From Cryptomeria japonica (lineage: Eukaryota > Streptophyta > Pinopsida > Cupressales > Cupressaceae): 64,000 nucleotides of DNA. Under the pieces are notes generated by a model, which was given only the letters and a program-made list of their open reading frames with translations, was not told where the DNA came from and did no database searches. The translations under genes were made by a program, and so were the position numbers. This document shows positions 34,020-46,936 of this stretch, one piece after another (positions within the stretch are counted from its first letter, which is position 1; every line of letters begins with the position of its first letter). Location: positions 574,379,241 through 574,443,240 of the forward strand of contig NC_081410.1 of assembly GCF_030272615.1 (NCBI RefSeq), read 5' to 3'.

Positions 34020-34349
34020 TAATAGACTATAAGATTCATTGCCCCTATGGCCTAGAATCTAGATGTGTGAGGTCTCCACGCACAATAAGAATGATCAAAA
34101 AATTGCTAACAAATCGAGATGAATAATATTATAACACTTCAGATAAATTATCACTTACTTTTAGATTCTCAGAGAGTAGCACATAGCACTAGTAGACTGC
34201 AATACAACAATGGTTGTTTTTGTCTATAACTTGGCTATTGATCCGAATTTAGAGCTCCAAACTGAGTATTGACCAAATTGTGTAAAAATAAATTTGATTT
34301 TTCATACAATCTTATACCAATCTGTATTAGGTGAATATTGTGGGAATTT
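34020..34349. other. Flank between hAT transposase and Tat-like gag
   Basis: It is AT-rich, with no coding region. It probably contains the right end of the hAT element, whose exact terminus was not resolved. Confidence 0.45.
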
Positions 34350-35184
34350 TAAATCATATACAAAAAATTGGGCACACTAAACTTGGGTTGACTCATAGAA
34401 GCAATTTGTTGTTGTAAGGAAGACATTGTTTGAGAAAGATTGTTAATTGTCATTTCGATAGAAGAATTGATGTTAGACATAGGTGATTGGGAAGGTGGTG
34501 TGATGTTATTGAAAGAAGGCATGGACTGAGGATAAGTTGGTGGGACATTATGGTAACTAGGCATGGGTGATGATTGGGTAGGAAGAGGGAAACTTAAATG
34601 AGGAATAAAGTTGTTGAAGGAATTGCCCCTTTGTGTAACACTGATTGGTTGAGGATCATGGAAGACATAGGTAATGATGGAGGATTAAATAAAGAAGAGG
34701 TATTACCCCCATGACCCATGGTTGTAGGAATGACATTTTGAGTTGAAGTAGCCATGATGTTGGATGTGAAAGTAGGAATACTAGTCATAAGAGTAGTCAA
34801 AGGAATTGAAGGATTGACTTGTGCTGAAGGTTGTGAATAACATAGGGTTTCGGTACCACTCTTGATAGGCATGACATTAGAATCAACAATATGTGCAATG
34901 CCACATAATATATCAATTCCATTCTTATCACTTTGAATCATGTGCTTAAGGCCTTCAATTAATGGAAGAGCTTCACTATTAGGGTATTCTTGGGATATCC
35001 AATGTTGAAAGTTATCAAATTGTTTGTCTAATGTGGAAAGTTGACCTAAAGAAACCCTAGTTAAAGCTTCTTCTTCATCATGGGATCCATCAATGGAGTG
35101 AACAGGCACATGATTAGGATGGGAAGAATTAGCATGATCCTCATTAAAGAAGTAACCCAAATTAGGCTCCATTTCCTTAGTAAT
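34350..35184 (-). pseudogene. gag: Gag N-terminal part of second Tat-type family (copy 1)
   Basis: On the minus strand the frame begins MEPNLGYFFNEDHANSSH and runs through Gln/Pro/Ser-rich sequence to SSLQQQIASMSQPKFSVPNF, with one frameshift near 34594. It aligns along its length with the plus-strand copy at 44002-44830. It ends abruptly at 34350, before the capsid core, so this copy is truncated. Confidence 0.85.
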
Positions 35185-36370
35185 TAAACCTTGGGAAGCC
35201 TTAATTCTAATGCTTCGTCTAACAGGGATAGGGTAGGTAGGACTAATAGTGGTAAAACTTATGCACTAGAGGGAAAACTTGAATTTTGAATTGTGGAACA
35301 AAGATTACAAAATTGAGTAATGCAAAATTTAAAAAAATAATGATTACACAGTTTGAACTTTTTTGGAAGAAGGGGATGACACAATTTCCAAAAATGAAAG
35401 GAAAATGAAATTTTAATATTAGGGCCAAGGGAAGGCCACTTAATTTTAAAATCAGAATTTTTAAAATCAGAGCAAAACTATAATTAACCTCTTAGTTTTA
35501 AAAAATTTCTTGAAAGTTGAAATGTTGAATTTTGAAGGTATTTCTGATTCTAGAGGGATCAAAAGTCCATAAAATCAGCCAATCTTCTGGATTTAGGCTA
35601 GTAAATACAGTCATAATAGTCTCCCAAAATTTTGGGAAAAAAATTGAGGACTGTGGTGGGAACACACATGGTCCGACCAATGTTTTTTAAAAATTTTCAG
35701 GGATGGATATTACGATGATTTTAAAGATAACCCCCCAAAATTAGTGAATTTAACGATCTCTAGATGGGCAAAATGAAGGCACAAATGTAAAGATAGGACC
35801 CTATTAGGGTTGTGAAGAAAAAGAGGAATTGAATTGCAATTTTGAAAAAGGTCAAACCTAATGGATAGGGACACCTTGGAAAATGTTTAGAAATCTGAAT
35901 TGAAATGAAATTGATTTGAGATTTGCACAAAATCCAATTAGTTTTGAAAATTAGGATTTTATGACCTAACCACTTAATTTTAAAATTTGAATTTTGGGAA
36001 AAAAGAGGGGAAATTGAAAATTTGAATTGTAGGATTGAAGACAAATTTGAGAACAATCAGAAATCTGAAAATTAAATGGAAATCCAATTTTTGCACAAGT
36101 GCAATATGATTTTTTAAAATTAGGGCTTTAACAAGTAACCTCTTAATTTTGTAAATTTTATTTGCAAATTGAACAAGACAAGGAGAAAATTGAATTTGAC
36201 AAACTCAACAATTTTCAGATCTAAGATAACCAAAAACAATTTTTATAAATTACAAGCTCAATTTTAATTAAAAACTAGGGCTTTTAATGATTTAACCACT
36301 AAGTTTTTTGCAGAAATTTGAAACTCGTAAATGAAAAATATGCAATTTTGTTCAAAGAAAAGCATGCAAT
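35185..36370 (-). repeat. Leader with repeated TTAAGTGGTTAA motif (minus copy)
   Basis: This is a very AT-rich untranslated leader. The motif (seen here as AACCACTTAATTTT and variants) recurs at about 35440, 35485, 35968, 36138 and 36290. It matches the leader at 42812-44001. Confidence 0.7.
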
Positions 36371-36385
36371 GCATTGGGTTCACCA
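36371..36385 (-). promoter_or_regulatory. PBS of minus Tat-type copy
   Basis: The minus strand reads TGGTGAACCCAATGC, three bases after the LTR end. The same site is used by the plus copy at 42811. Confidence 0.7.
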
Positions 36386-36388
36386 AAA

Positions 36389-37634
36389 TGTAATGGTGAA
36401 AAAATGGTGAATGATAGATCAAGAGGAAAACTACCCTTTCCCTCAAAGAGAGATGAGAGTTTCACCATTGATTACCCTTCAAACACTTTTCACCATGTTA
36501 CATTTGGAAGAGGAGAGGATAATTTACTAGATTCAATCTCTCCACATGAAGATGGTAGATTGAATTATGAATGAAATAGGAATGATAAGTTGATCCCCTC
36601 TTCCTTGTTTGAAATGGAAAGGAATTGATTGAATTATGTAGTGCAAAGTGACAAAGAACTGATTATAACTTGAGATCGAAATATGGGATGAAGCTGTGCA
36701 CCTGGATCTAGTAGTAATATGTCGAGATGAAGTCACCCTGTGAATTTGAGGAAAAGTTTCCTGGACAGTGGTGGAAATGTACACGGTCCTTCGAAAAATC
36801 AGCGAAATGAAAAGGATTTTTTCGCCTCTATAAATGGAGCCCGAATCCAAAAGTATAGTTGTGCACTTGCAGCCTACACACATAAAAGAGAGGAAAATGG
36901 GTTGGGATTGGGGGTTTCCCTTTAGGTCAAACCTCAGTTTTGGAATTAACCAAGTAATGAAAGAAATTACTTGCAAGCAGATGTAAAGGAAAGACTGAAT
37001 TGTAAATCACCTCAAGGGAGGTTGTGATAGCAATGTTGATAGAAATGCTTGTGTAGAATTGAATGTTGAAATAAATCTCCTATTCAATAGTTGAATCCTT
37101 GACATGAATGCAACACCTAGCCTTGAAGGGAGACTTGAGAATGCTCAATGCTGAAAAAGAATGATTGAATGCTCTTGAATGCTTGATCACTTATGCAACT
37201 TGACACACTCCAATCTTATCCAACTTCAACTTCTTGAACTTCTAAAAATGAGAGGATGAATGTCCCTTAAATAAATTTTAGTGGATTTGATTTTGGTCAT
37301 GGGCCGACATCAGAGGAGTTTCCCGCATGATGCACAACCAGCAATGCAACCCTTGGAAGGGTCCTACCCCAAAATAAGGCGGGGTGTCACACTCCTATCC
37401 TAGGATGAAAAGGGTGCCATGACCCTATCCAAGAGGAGAAGTGGTGCCATGCCCCTATCCTACACCTTTCTCTAGGGTAGAGTGTGGACGGGGTGATGTA
37501 GAGGCCAAGGAAGATGTTGTTTCTGAGGGTTGTGCAATCTTCAGCCTCCGATCAGGCTAGATGATTCAAAGTCATATGCGTGAGGACCCTAATGCAGTCA
37601 AAAATTGCTAGGGTCGCAATTTTATGACACTACA
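36389..37634 (-). repeat. 5' LTR of minus Tat-type copy
   Basis: It runs TGTAGTGTCATAAAATTGCG...CCATTACA on the minus strand, 1,246 bp. It is homologous to the 1,226-bp LTR at 41582-42807. Confidence 0.88.
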
Positions 37635-37870
37635 GTTATAACAAGAGATTGTAGAGAATTGTGGAGAGTGCTTATGTCAATGTGGGTGAGCTGAATAGAA
37701 GTCAAATCGGAGTTTATAAGCAAGAACCGGTGGTGGAAATGATTATATCTGAACCAGTAGCACCTTTACCAGAATAGAGTGTTGAAATAGTTACTTCGAT
37801 AGTATCATAAAATTCAATAGTAATTGAAGAACCAGGAAGAGGAACAAAGAGTTAGAAGACTCCTAGGTAT

Positions 37871-39522
37871 GTGAGATTGAATAATTTAGAAGATCAAATC
37901 ATTGGGGATAAGAACAATGGAGTGATGACAAGAAGAATATTGGCAACTAATAAGGTAAGTTTAATTTCCCAAGTTGAACTAGTATCAGTAATTGAATCAT
38001 GTAATGATGAATGTTGGTTGAAAGCTATGGAAGAAGAATTAGATCAGATTGAGAAGAATAACACATGGACTTTAGTTCCCCAAACTAAGAATAAGAATGT
38101 TATTGGAACTAAATGGGTTTTTAGGAATAAATTGAATGAGGATGGTCAAGTTGTAAGGAATAAGGCTAGATTGGTTTGCAAAAGATATTCTCAGAAGGAA
38201 GGAATTGATTATGGTGAGACTTTTGCACCTATAGCTAGGATTGAAGCTGTAAGATTATTTCTTGCCTATGCTGCCCATAAGAACTACAAGGTTTATTAGA
38301 TGGATGTTAAGTGTGCATTTTTGAATGGGGATCTTGATGAGGAAGTTTATATTGAGAAACATGATGGTTTTTCACTTTCAGATGATACAAACATGGTTTG
38401 CAAGCTAAGGAAAGATTTATATGGATTGAAAGAGGCACCTAGAGTTTTTTATGCAAGGTTGGACAAATATATTTTGAAGCTTGGTTTTACTAAGGGTAAT
38501 GCTAACAGTAATTTATATTATAAGGTCACTGATGATGCTATATTTATTATTGAAGTATTTGTTGATGACATCATTTTTGGAGGTGAAGATAAGTTGTGCA
38601 TGGAATTTTCTAAGAACATGGAGAAAGAATTTGAAATGTCTATGTTTGGGGAAATGAAATTTTTCTTAGGTTTGCAGATTACTTAAACTTATAAAGGTAT
38701 TTTCATCTATCAAACTAAGTATGCTAGGGAATTGTTGAAGAAATTTGGTATGGGAGATTCTAAATCAATGAGTACTCCTATGGTTACAAATGAGAAATTG
38801 ACAAGGAATGATGTTTCTACATCGACAAATCCTACAAGATACAAATCTATGATTGGAGGTCTGCTTTATTTGACTAAGACTAGGCTTGACATAATGAATG
38901 TTGTTTGTATTGCATCTAAATTTGAGAGTGATCCTAGAGAAAATCATGAGAGTGCGGTGAAAAGGATTATTAGATACATGCAAGGTACATCTAAATATGG
39001 TTTGTGGTACCCTAAGGATGATGAGTTTACTTTATGTGCATATACAGATCTTGATTGGATTGGAAATGTTGATGACCGGAAAAGTACTTTTGGTGGAGCT
39101 TTCTTTCTTGGAAAGAAGTTGGTTTCATGGATCAGCAAGAAGTAATCATGTACTTATTTATCTACTTTTGAAGCTGAGTATGTTGCTGCTGCTACTAAAT
39201 GTACATAGGTTTTATGGATGAAGAAAATGTTGAAGGATATCAAAGTTCATTCCACTAGATCAGTAATTATTCATTGTGATAACACTACTGCTATTGACAT
39301 ATCAAATAATTTGGTATTTCACTCTAACACTAAGCACATATCTATCAAGTATAGCATTTTGAAGGAGAAGGTGGAAGAAAATGAAGTTAGACTAGTTTAT
39401 GTGAACACTAAAGAGCAGATTGCAAATATTTTCACTAAACCTTTGCTTAAAGAACTATTTGAGTACCTAAGAGATAGGTTAGGGGTTTCTACCCCTCTGG
39501 TTGAGAACTTATTGATGCTTTT
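37871..39522 (+). pseudogene. pol: Reverse transcriptase and RNase H of copia C
   Basis: RT starts with [25 protein letters not shown] at 38297 falls just before MDVKCAFLNG, exactly where Gln is usual. LYGLKEAPR and FVDDIIFGG (about 38560) follow. A TAA at 38684 leads into the thumb. RNase H has DLDWIGNVDDRKSTFGG, EAEYVAA, IHCDNTTAIDIS and EQIANIFTKPL. Two more stops (about 39142 and 39207) interrupt RNase H. The protein is about 60% like that of copia B by eye, but from a different LTR family. Confidence 0.9.
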
Positions 39523-39922
39523 TGGCATCAATACGTTATGTATTATCATAGATATTATTTATTCTAGCATTGATGTGGGGATGCTACTACTCAAGGAGAG
39601 TAGTTAGCCTTGTGATTCAGTGGTTTATGTTTTTGCTTTGATATTTTTGTCAGATTTATGGAATTGATGTCAAAGGGGGAGAGATATTGATGTGAAAAAC
39701 TTAAGGAGTTGTATACACTAGGGGGAGAGATATATGTATAATACAGAGCTTTATAGAGATATCATTCACAAGGGGAGTTTGGTCTTTGTTTCAGAACTTC
39801 ATTGCTATATCTTTGAGTGGGAGATTGTTGGTTGTCTTCCATTGGGGGAGACTTGTTTGGCATTTCTTGGTACTTAGATATTTTTCACATCTAGTGTTTC
39901 CATCAATGCCAAAGGGGGAGAT
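39523..39922 (+). other. 3' untranslated region of copia C
   Basis: It contains three AAAGGGGGAG or TAGGGGGAG purine runs, the last one next to the LTR. No coding region is supported. Confidence 0.7.
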
Positions 39923-41152
39923 TGTTGGCTATTTGGAGGAATTGATTATGTGTTGCACTCATGTTTTATCATTAATGTCAACACTAGCTATTTTGGATGC
40001 TTTACCGGCACCCTTCTGGTCTCAGTAGGTTGTGTGGTTTTTGGTTGGATTGGATTCGGCATGATTCGGTATTCTTCGGTATGTTTTGGTTATGGAATTA
40101 TCTTATTCATGCTACTCATGTTCATATTCAGTCAGTTGGTTTTGGTCTGGTGATCAAATGTTATCCCATTTGCTTGGAAGTTTGGTTTGTGGTTCCGGTG
40201 AGGGCTTCACCGACAAAGCTTTGATGAACATCTTTGATGATATGCAAAGTGGTGTTCATGCAGCTTCTGGTGGAGATTCAGGATGTTGATGGTGATCATG
40301 TCTGAGACTTGGTGAATTGGGATTCTTTGGCGTGTATGGACCTATATTGGGTCTCGGTTGATCTAGGTTATGGACAAGCTTAATGTAATGTGTTGATTGG
40401 ACCTCTTGATGTGTTTTCAAGATGTCTTGTGAGTTGGATATTATTTTTTTGGTCTAAGGCCAACATGTTTTATAATTATGTAATTGGTTTATTGTCTGGT
40501 GACCGACTTGATTGTTTATGGTCGAGGGTTTATATATATATGATGTAAGATGTCATTGTACATCATGGTCATAAGAAAGGGATATGGATATGAAATGTGC
40601 AAATAATGAAATATCATTCAGGTAGAGGATTTGGTTGATAATTGGAGATTGAGTTGGGTTTATGTAAGAGGATTTAGTCCTCTGGTATTGAGCTTATTCG
40701 GAACTGTACTTAGGCATTGGAGATGCTATCTTTGTAGTTCAATCATTTCTCTAAATTGTAGTCTAGATTTTTATGTAGTTAGTGAGACTCCTTTTGTGAT
40801 GAGCATTATGCTCTAGGTTGTTGGCCTTCTTGCAAGTGCAGGCCCCTCAATTGTAATTCACATACTTACTACAGAAGTATTATCTGAACGTGGGTAGGCT
40901 TCCCATCATGGATTTTCCCTTTACCAGGTTTCCACATATAAATCTTAATTTCATGTGGATGGTATTTATTCTCTAATTATTGTTTATTCTTAATTGGTTT
41001 ATCTATTATTCTGATATTTGGTTTAAGAATTCTGGTATTAATGTTTTGGGTTTCAGTATTAATGTTTTAATTGCTAAATATTCTGGTAATCTATGACAAC
41101 TGATTCACCCACCCCCTCTTAGTTGTCTTCTGGTTATTTGATATGTCTAACA
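39923..41152 (+). repeat. 3' LTR of copia C
   Basis: It runs TGTTGGCTATTTGG...ATGTCTAACA, 1,230 bp, with a TATATATATGATG stretch near 40532 as a possible TATA region. It carries the C-tract motif at 41105-41122. Confidence 0.9.
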
Positions 41153-41581
41153 AAAACCCTTATGATTGTGTGGTCCTTAAAGTAGAACCAAGATCCCTAA
41201 TTGTGGGTGATACCTAACACAAGATTAAGGGCTTTGGGTTTGAAAAATTCCTTAGCCATTGGGCTTAGACCCCACCTAACTTCCTGTTGCAAAATACTCA
41301 AGCTTTCTCATGAATAAATTTTTAAAAACTACATAGTTTGACTTATTCATATGTGAGTCCCAGATATAGGTCCATTCTTGAACCGGAAGCTTCTTCCCTT
41401 TAGCCATGGTTACAATATGAAAATTAGGATGTCATACTTTAAGACCTTTGTATAAAAGTATATGCATCAAGAGAGAGTAATACCTAAAATAAATTATTTT
41501 CCCATTTTGAAATCACACAAGGCATTATGAAAACCCTAAGCTACCACAAAAACATAGTCAAAAGGCCTATTGATATCCTTG
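41153..41581. other. Unassigned 429-bp stretch between elements
   Basis: No domain-bearing frame, repeat or element end is recognised. It may be the older DNA into which copia C and the Tat-type element inserted. Confidence 0.45.
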
Positions 41582-42807
41582 TGTGGTGTCATAAAATTGT
41601 GACCCTTACAATTTGCAACCACATTAGGGTCTTCACGTTGGTGATTTGAATCCCCAAGCCTGATCGGAACCCCCAAACTTGCTCAACCCCCAAAAATTGC
41701 ACTTGCTCTACCTTCCACACTACTTGAACCTGCTTCTTGTCCTGAGACAAGGGCAGGACAAGGGCATGGCACCCTTGTCCCTCCTAGGATAGGGGTGTGG
41801 CGTGCTTTTCCTTGCCCTATTTTGGGCCCCTCTCTGTCCTATCTTTGTATTAGACATTGCATAAAGAAGGAAAACTTTCCCTATGTCGGCCTGTGATGGA
41901 AAATCAGTCAATTAACCCTAATTGATGAGTATATAAGTCACATTCACCCTCCCATTTGCATTAGGGAGAAATTGGATGAGCTTCAAATACATGAGATCAT
42001 GCATTCAAGCATTCAAGAGCATTCAAGCATTCCTTTCTAGCATTGAGCATTCTCAAGTCTCCCTTCAAGGCTAGGTGTTGCATTCAATTCAAGGATTCAA
42101 CCATTGAAGAGGAGATCCCTTTCAACATTCAATTCCATACAAGCAAATCTACCTACATTCTATCTACAACCTCCCTTGAGGTGACTTACATTTGAGTCTT
42201 TCATTTACATTTACTTGCAGGTAATTTATTTCATCATTTGGTTAATTCAAAAACTAGGGTTTGACCTAAAGGCAAACCCCCAATCCTAACCCCTTTTCCT
42301 CTCTTTTCTATGTGTACATTGCAGGTGCGCAATTGTGTTTGCATATTTTGACTCCATTTGTAGAGGTAGAAAAACACTTTTCGTTTAACAAATTTTTCGA
42401 AGGACCGTAGACACTTTCAGCATGGTCCTCACAACTTTTCCTCAAATTCGTAGGTCAACTTTGTCTCGACATATTGTAACTATATCTAGGTGCAAAACTT
42501 CATCTTACACTTCTATCTCAAGTTATAATCAGTTCTTTACTACTTTTACACTTAGTCTTACAACACATAATTCAATCATCTTCCATTCTAAAAGAGGGGT
42601 TAGCTTGTCACTTCTATCCCATTATCAATTCATTTAGTATTCAATCTTTGCCCTAAGAGATTGGATCTAGTGAATTCCCCCCTCTTTTAAATGTAATTTG
42701 AATAAGGTGTTTGAAGGGAAATCTGTAGTAAAACTTTCATCTCTCCTCGGAGGGAAGAAAAACTTTCCTCTCGATCTCTCCATCATTCACCCGTTTTCAC
42801 CATTACA
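41582..42807 (+). repeat. 5' LTR of plus Tat-type copy
   Basis: It runs TGTGGTGTCATAAAATTGTG...CCATTACA, 1,226 bp, and is the inverted relative of 36389-37634. Confidence 0.88.
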
Positions 42808-42811
42808 TTTT

Positions 42812-44001
42812 GGTGAACCCGATGTCCTACATGCTTTATTCTAAAAATCATTGCATATTTTTCATTTACAAGTTTAATTTTTCTGCAAACTTAGTGGTTA
42901 ATTCATTCAAAACCATAGTTTTTAAAATTGAAATTGAACTTGCGTTTTGAAAAAATTGCTATCTATTGTTTTAGATCTAAAAATTGCTTTGTTTTTCAAA
43001 TTCAACTTCTTCATTGTCTTGTTCAATTTCCAAATCAAATTCACAAAATTAAGAGGTTAATTGTCCAAACCCTAATTTTCAAAAATCATCTTGAAATTGT
43101 GCAAAAAATGAATTTCCATTTAATCTTTAGATTTGTGATTGTTTTTAGACTTATCTTCTGACCTAAAATTCAAATTTTCAATTTCCCTCCTTTTTCAAAA
43201 TTCAAAATTACAAAAATTAAGTGGTTAGGTTGGATTTTGTGCAAATTTCACTCAATTTCAATCATTTTCAGCTTTCTAAACATTTTTCAAGGTGTCCCTA
43301 TCCATTAGGTTTGACCCTTTTCAAATTTTCAATTCAATTCCTCATTTTTTCAAAACCCTAATAGGGTCCTATTTTCACATTCAAACCTTCATTTCGCCTA
43401 TCTAGGGATCATAAAATTCACCAATTCTTTGGGGTTCGCTTTAAAATCATCATAACTTTCATCCTTGAAAATTTCAAAAAAGTTCGTCAAACCATGTGCA
43501 CTTTCAACACGGTCCTTGGCTTTTTTCTAGAAATTTCAGGAGACGGTTATGACCGTATTTAATAGCTTAAATCAATAAAATTGGCTGATTTTGTCAATTT
43601 TTGATCCCTCTAAAATAAAAAATACCTTCAAATTTCAAGAATTTTTTAAAAATTAAGTGGTTAATTATACTCTGCCCTAATTTTAAAAATTCTGATTTTA
43701 TCAATTTTAAAATTAAGTGGTATCCCATTGGCCCTAATTTTAAATTCCAATTTCCTTTCATTTATCATCAAAATTATTTTTTGGAAATTATGTCATTTTG
43801 TTCTTCCAACAAAGTAAAATTGTTTAATCATTATTTTCTCAAATTTTGCATTATTCAATTTTGGTGCACTTTGTTCCTATTATTCAAAATTTCCAATTTT
43901 CCTTCTAGTGCATGAGTTTCACCACTATTAGTCCTAGCTGCACTATCCCCATTAGATGAAGTATTAGAATTAAGGCTTCCCAAGGTTTAATTGCCGAGGA
44001 G
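42812..44001 (+). repeat. Leader with repeated TTAAGTGGTTAA motif (plus copy)
   Basis: AT-rich leader. Variants of AAATTAAGTGGTTAATT followed by CCCTAATTTTCAAAA occur near 42890, 43050, 43218, 43655 and 43713. No frame is supported. Confidence 0.7.
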
Positions 44002-45718
44002 ATGGAGCATAATTTGGGTGACTTCTTTAATGAGTATAATGCTAGTTCTTCCCATTCTAATCATGTCCCTATCTATGCAATTGATGAATCCCATGATGAA
44101 CAAGAAGAAGCTTTGAATAGAGTTTCCATAGATCAACTTTCAAAATTTGACAATCAATTTGATAACTTTCAACAATGGATGTCCCAAGAATACCCTAATA
44201 GTGAAGCTCTTCCATTAATTGAAGGCCTTAAACACATGATTCAAAGTGATAAGAATGGAATTGATATATTGCATGGCATTTCTCGTATTGTTGATTATAA
44301 TGTCATGCCTATAAAGAGTTGTGCTAAGAACTTAGGTTATTCACAACCTTCGAATCAAATCAATCATTTCATTCCTTTATCTACTCCAATGGCTAGTATT
44401 CTTATCTTCACTTCAAACATCATGGCTACATTAACTCAAAATGTCATTCCTACAACCATTTGTCATGGGGGAAATCCCTCTTCTTCATTTAATCCTCCAT
44501 CTTTACCTATTTCTTACATAAGTATTCCTATTATCCCCCAACCAATCAATGTGACACAAAGGGGCAATTCATTCAACAATTTTATTCCTCCTTTAAGTGT
44601 CCCATTTCCTACTCAATCATCACCTATGCCTATTTACCATAATGTCCCACTACCTTATTCTCAATCCATGTCTTCCTTCAATAACTTCACACCACCTTCT
44701 CAATCAACCATGTCTAACATCAATTCTTCTACCAAAGCAACCAATAATAATCTTGCTCAAACTATGTCTTCCTTACAACAACAAATTGCTTCCATGAGTC
44801 AATCCTAGTTTAGTGTTCCCATATTTGATGTTGCAAGCTCACTTTCTCTTGATATTGTTAAAGCCATCCAACCTAAGCATGTTGAGGTCCCTCAATTGGA
44901 ACTCTATAATGGAAAGGGTGATCCTGTCACACATGTTAAAACATTTCAAACCTTGTGTACTGATTTTGCTTATGATCAAATATTACTTGCAAAATTGTTT
45001 ACAAGAACACTAAGGGATAAGGCTTTACAATGGTATTGCTCTTTTCCTTCTTATTCTATCACATCTTTTCAACAATTAGCAAATGCTTGCATTCAACAAT
45101 TTCAAAACAACATTGCTCCTACAATCACTTTGATTGATTAATTCATTATAAACAAGGTGTTAAAGAAAAAGTGACTGATTTCTTTGGTATATATAAGCAT
45201 TTGTGTGCTCAAATTTCTTTTCCTGTACCTAATAATGATATTCAAATAATTTTTATTTCTAATTTGCAAAAATATATAGGGGAAATACTTATTTTGTCTG
45301 AGTTTACTTCCTTTCCATAGTTATGTGCAACACTCCACAATTATCAACTGGTTGTGAGTCAGATGGAGCAATATACTCCTATGGATTTGAGTGATAAGGG
45401 GGAGAGTGTTCAACAACCATTTGTGAATTTTAAACCAACAAAAAGCGTCATCCAGTTCAATGATACAATCAACAACAATAATGTGAATGCTACAACAGGT
45501 GTGCCTCCTATTTCTAAATTCTTTAAAAGAGAAAGACAATTTAATCCTTTGAATGAATCTTTACATAGTATTATGTCTTAGTTGTTACAAAGAAATGTGA
45601 TCAAACTTCCTCCTATTAGACCAGTTGACCCATCTAAGCTTGCATCCCCTTATTTGATAGCAATTCCTTTTGTCAAATTCATCGTCAAACTGGTCATGAT
45701 ACTAAGAAATGTTTTGCA
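44002..45718 (+). pseudogene. gag: Gag of second Tat-type family (plus copy)
   Basis: The frame starts MEHNLGDFFNEYNASSSH and has a long Ser/Pro/Asn-rich N-terminal part. A TAG at 44806 precedes the capsid domain (LELYNGKGDPVTHVKTF, then RDKALQWYCSF, about 44890-45130). After a TAA and a frameshift near 45140, the capsid's second helical part continues. A zinc-binding motif (CQFHRQTGHDTKKCF, about 45675-45720) is in a shifted frame. This histidine-containing knuckle is the Tat style, as in the 16-kb element. The Gag would form the particle shell. Confidence 0.85.
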
Positions 45719-46936
45719 TTGAAAAGTAAGATTGAAGATTTGATTGATAATAATACTATATCCATGGTAGATGTGAATGATAAGGGAAACAAATCAATAG
45801 CTCCTCCTAATCAAAATCTTAAGATTTTAAGTGATCCTTTGCCTTCTCATACTTCTAACATGATTGAGACTAAACATACCTCTTTCTCTCCTTCTGATCT
45901 TACTACCATAGCTCCGAATTTGGTGAACATGGTAGAGAAACAAAAGACACCTAAGGATCCTTGTATTACATTCAACCCTAGTGAAACCATTAGGGCACCC
46001 GATGGGCCTTTATACATAGTTGCAAAGGTTAAGGACATACCTTGTCATGGTTCTCTTGTTGATCCCTCTTGCATGGTTAGTGTTATCACTAAGGAGTATC
46101 TTTTCACTTTACAATTGCATAAACTGATCTATGATGACTCTAATGCGGTTGTGAAGTTATTTGATGGATTCTCTCATCCTACCATTGGTTCTATCTCTCT
46201 TCCTATTGAAGTTCAGACTAAATCTATGGATGTCAATTTTTCTATCATTCCTTCTTCCGAACAATTTTGTGTGAAGTTGGGCTACCCTTGGCTATCTTCC
46301 ATGAAGGCTATTGCTTCTCCTATTCATAACTGTTTGAAATTTCCTCACAATAGGGAAATCATGACAGTGAACCATATCTTATTTCACCCATTCGAAAGAA
46401 GCCCTAGTGTTTCTATTGATCTCATTTGGCCTAAGAAATTTCAATCTCTTCCACATAGGAGCGATACTCTTTTCCAGTCTTATAAAAAATTGAAGAAAGA
46501 TATGATCTTATCCTTGAGTCAACCAAGATCCCCAACACTTGACATTCCCATCATTCTTGAAGATGAAATCCTTCCCCTAACAGATAGGACTAATCTTCCT
46601 CCTAAGGAATATCCTCAACCTATTCCTATGGATGTGACTATGCCTTATCCTAAGAAGAAGAACAATATTCCTCCTCAGGTTAGACCTATACCACCTCCTC
46701 ATGATGGACCCGGTCTCCTTCCTACACCTAATATTCCTCCTTTATATGGTGCAGTTCCACCTCCTTGCTCTTATAGAGAGAAGAGACCTACGTCTCCTCT
46801 TGTCCAACCTACAAGACCTCAACCTAAAGCATCAACTATCAAAGAGGAGACTATTCCTCCTTCAACAAATATTCCTCCTCCTTCTCAATCTTCCACTAAG
46901 ACTCGACAAAATTTTTGTGCAAGAGACCATCAATGA
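45719..46936 (+). pseudogene. Protease and proline-rich tail of second Tat-type family
   Basis: It follows the zinc motif with KIEDLIDNN. An aspartic-protease-like segment has GSLVDPSCMVSVITKEY near 46040-46100 (active site DPS instead of DSG or DTG) and the partner region KLGYPWLSSMKAIASP near 46275. It then becomes a Pro-rich, Lys-rich tail and ends at 46934. RT is expected next but is absent. The altered active-site triplet suggests that the protease is dead or divergent. Confidence 0.7.

Larger units (their letters stand above)
34350..37634 (-). mobile_element. Truncated Tat-type element, minus copy
   Basis: It contains the 5' LTR (37634-36389), PBS, leader and the first part of gag. The capsid core, pol and 3' LTR are missing. 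It is inverted relative to the related element at 41582-47744. Confidence 0.85.
37638..41152 (+). mobile_element. Copia C, 5'-truncated element
   Basis: It begins within the region after integrase and keeps RT, RNase H, three purine tracts (near 39674, 39720 and 39909) and a 1,230-bp 3' LTR. Its 5' half is absent, because the minus Tat-type LTR abuts it at 37634. The LTR family is the same as copia A. Confidence 0.9.

Noticed and set aside
30611-34349. Terminal inverted repeats and 8-bp duplication for the hAT element
   Set aside because: I looked on both sides of the transposase and found no convincing matching termini.
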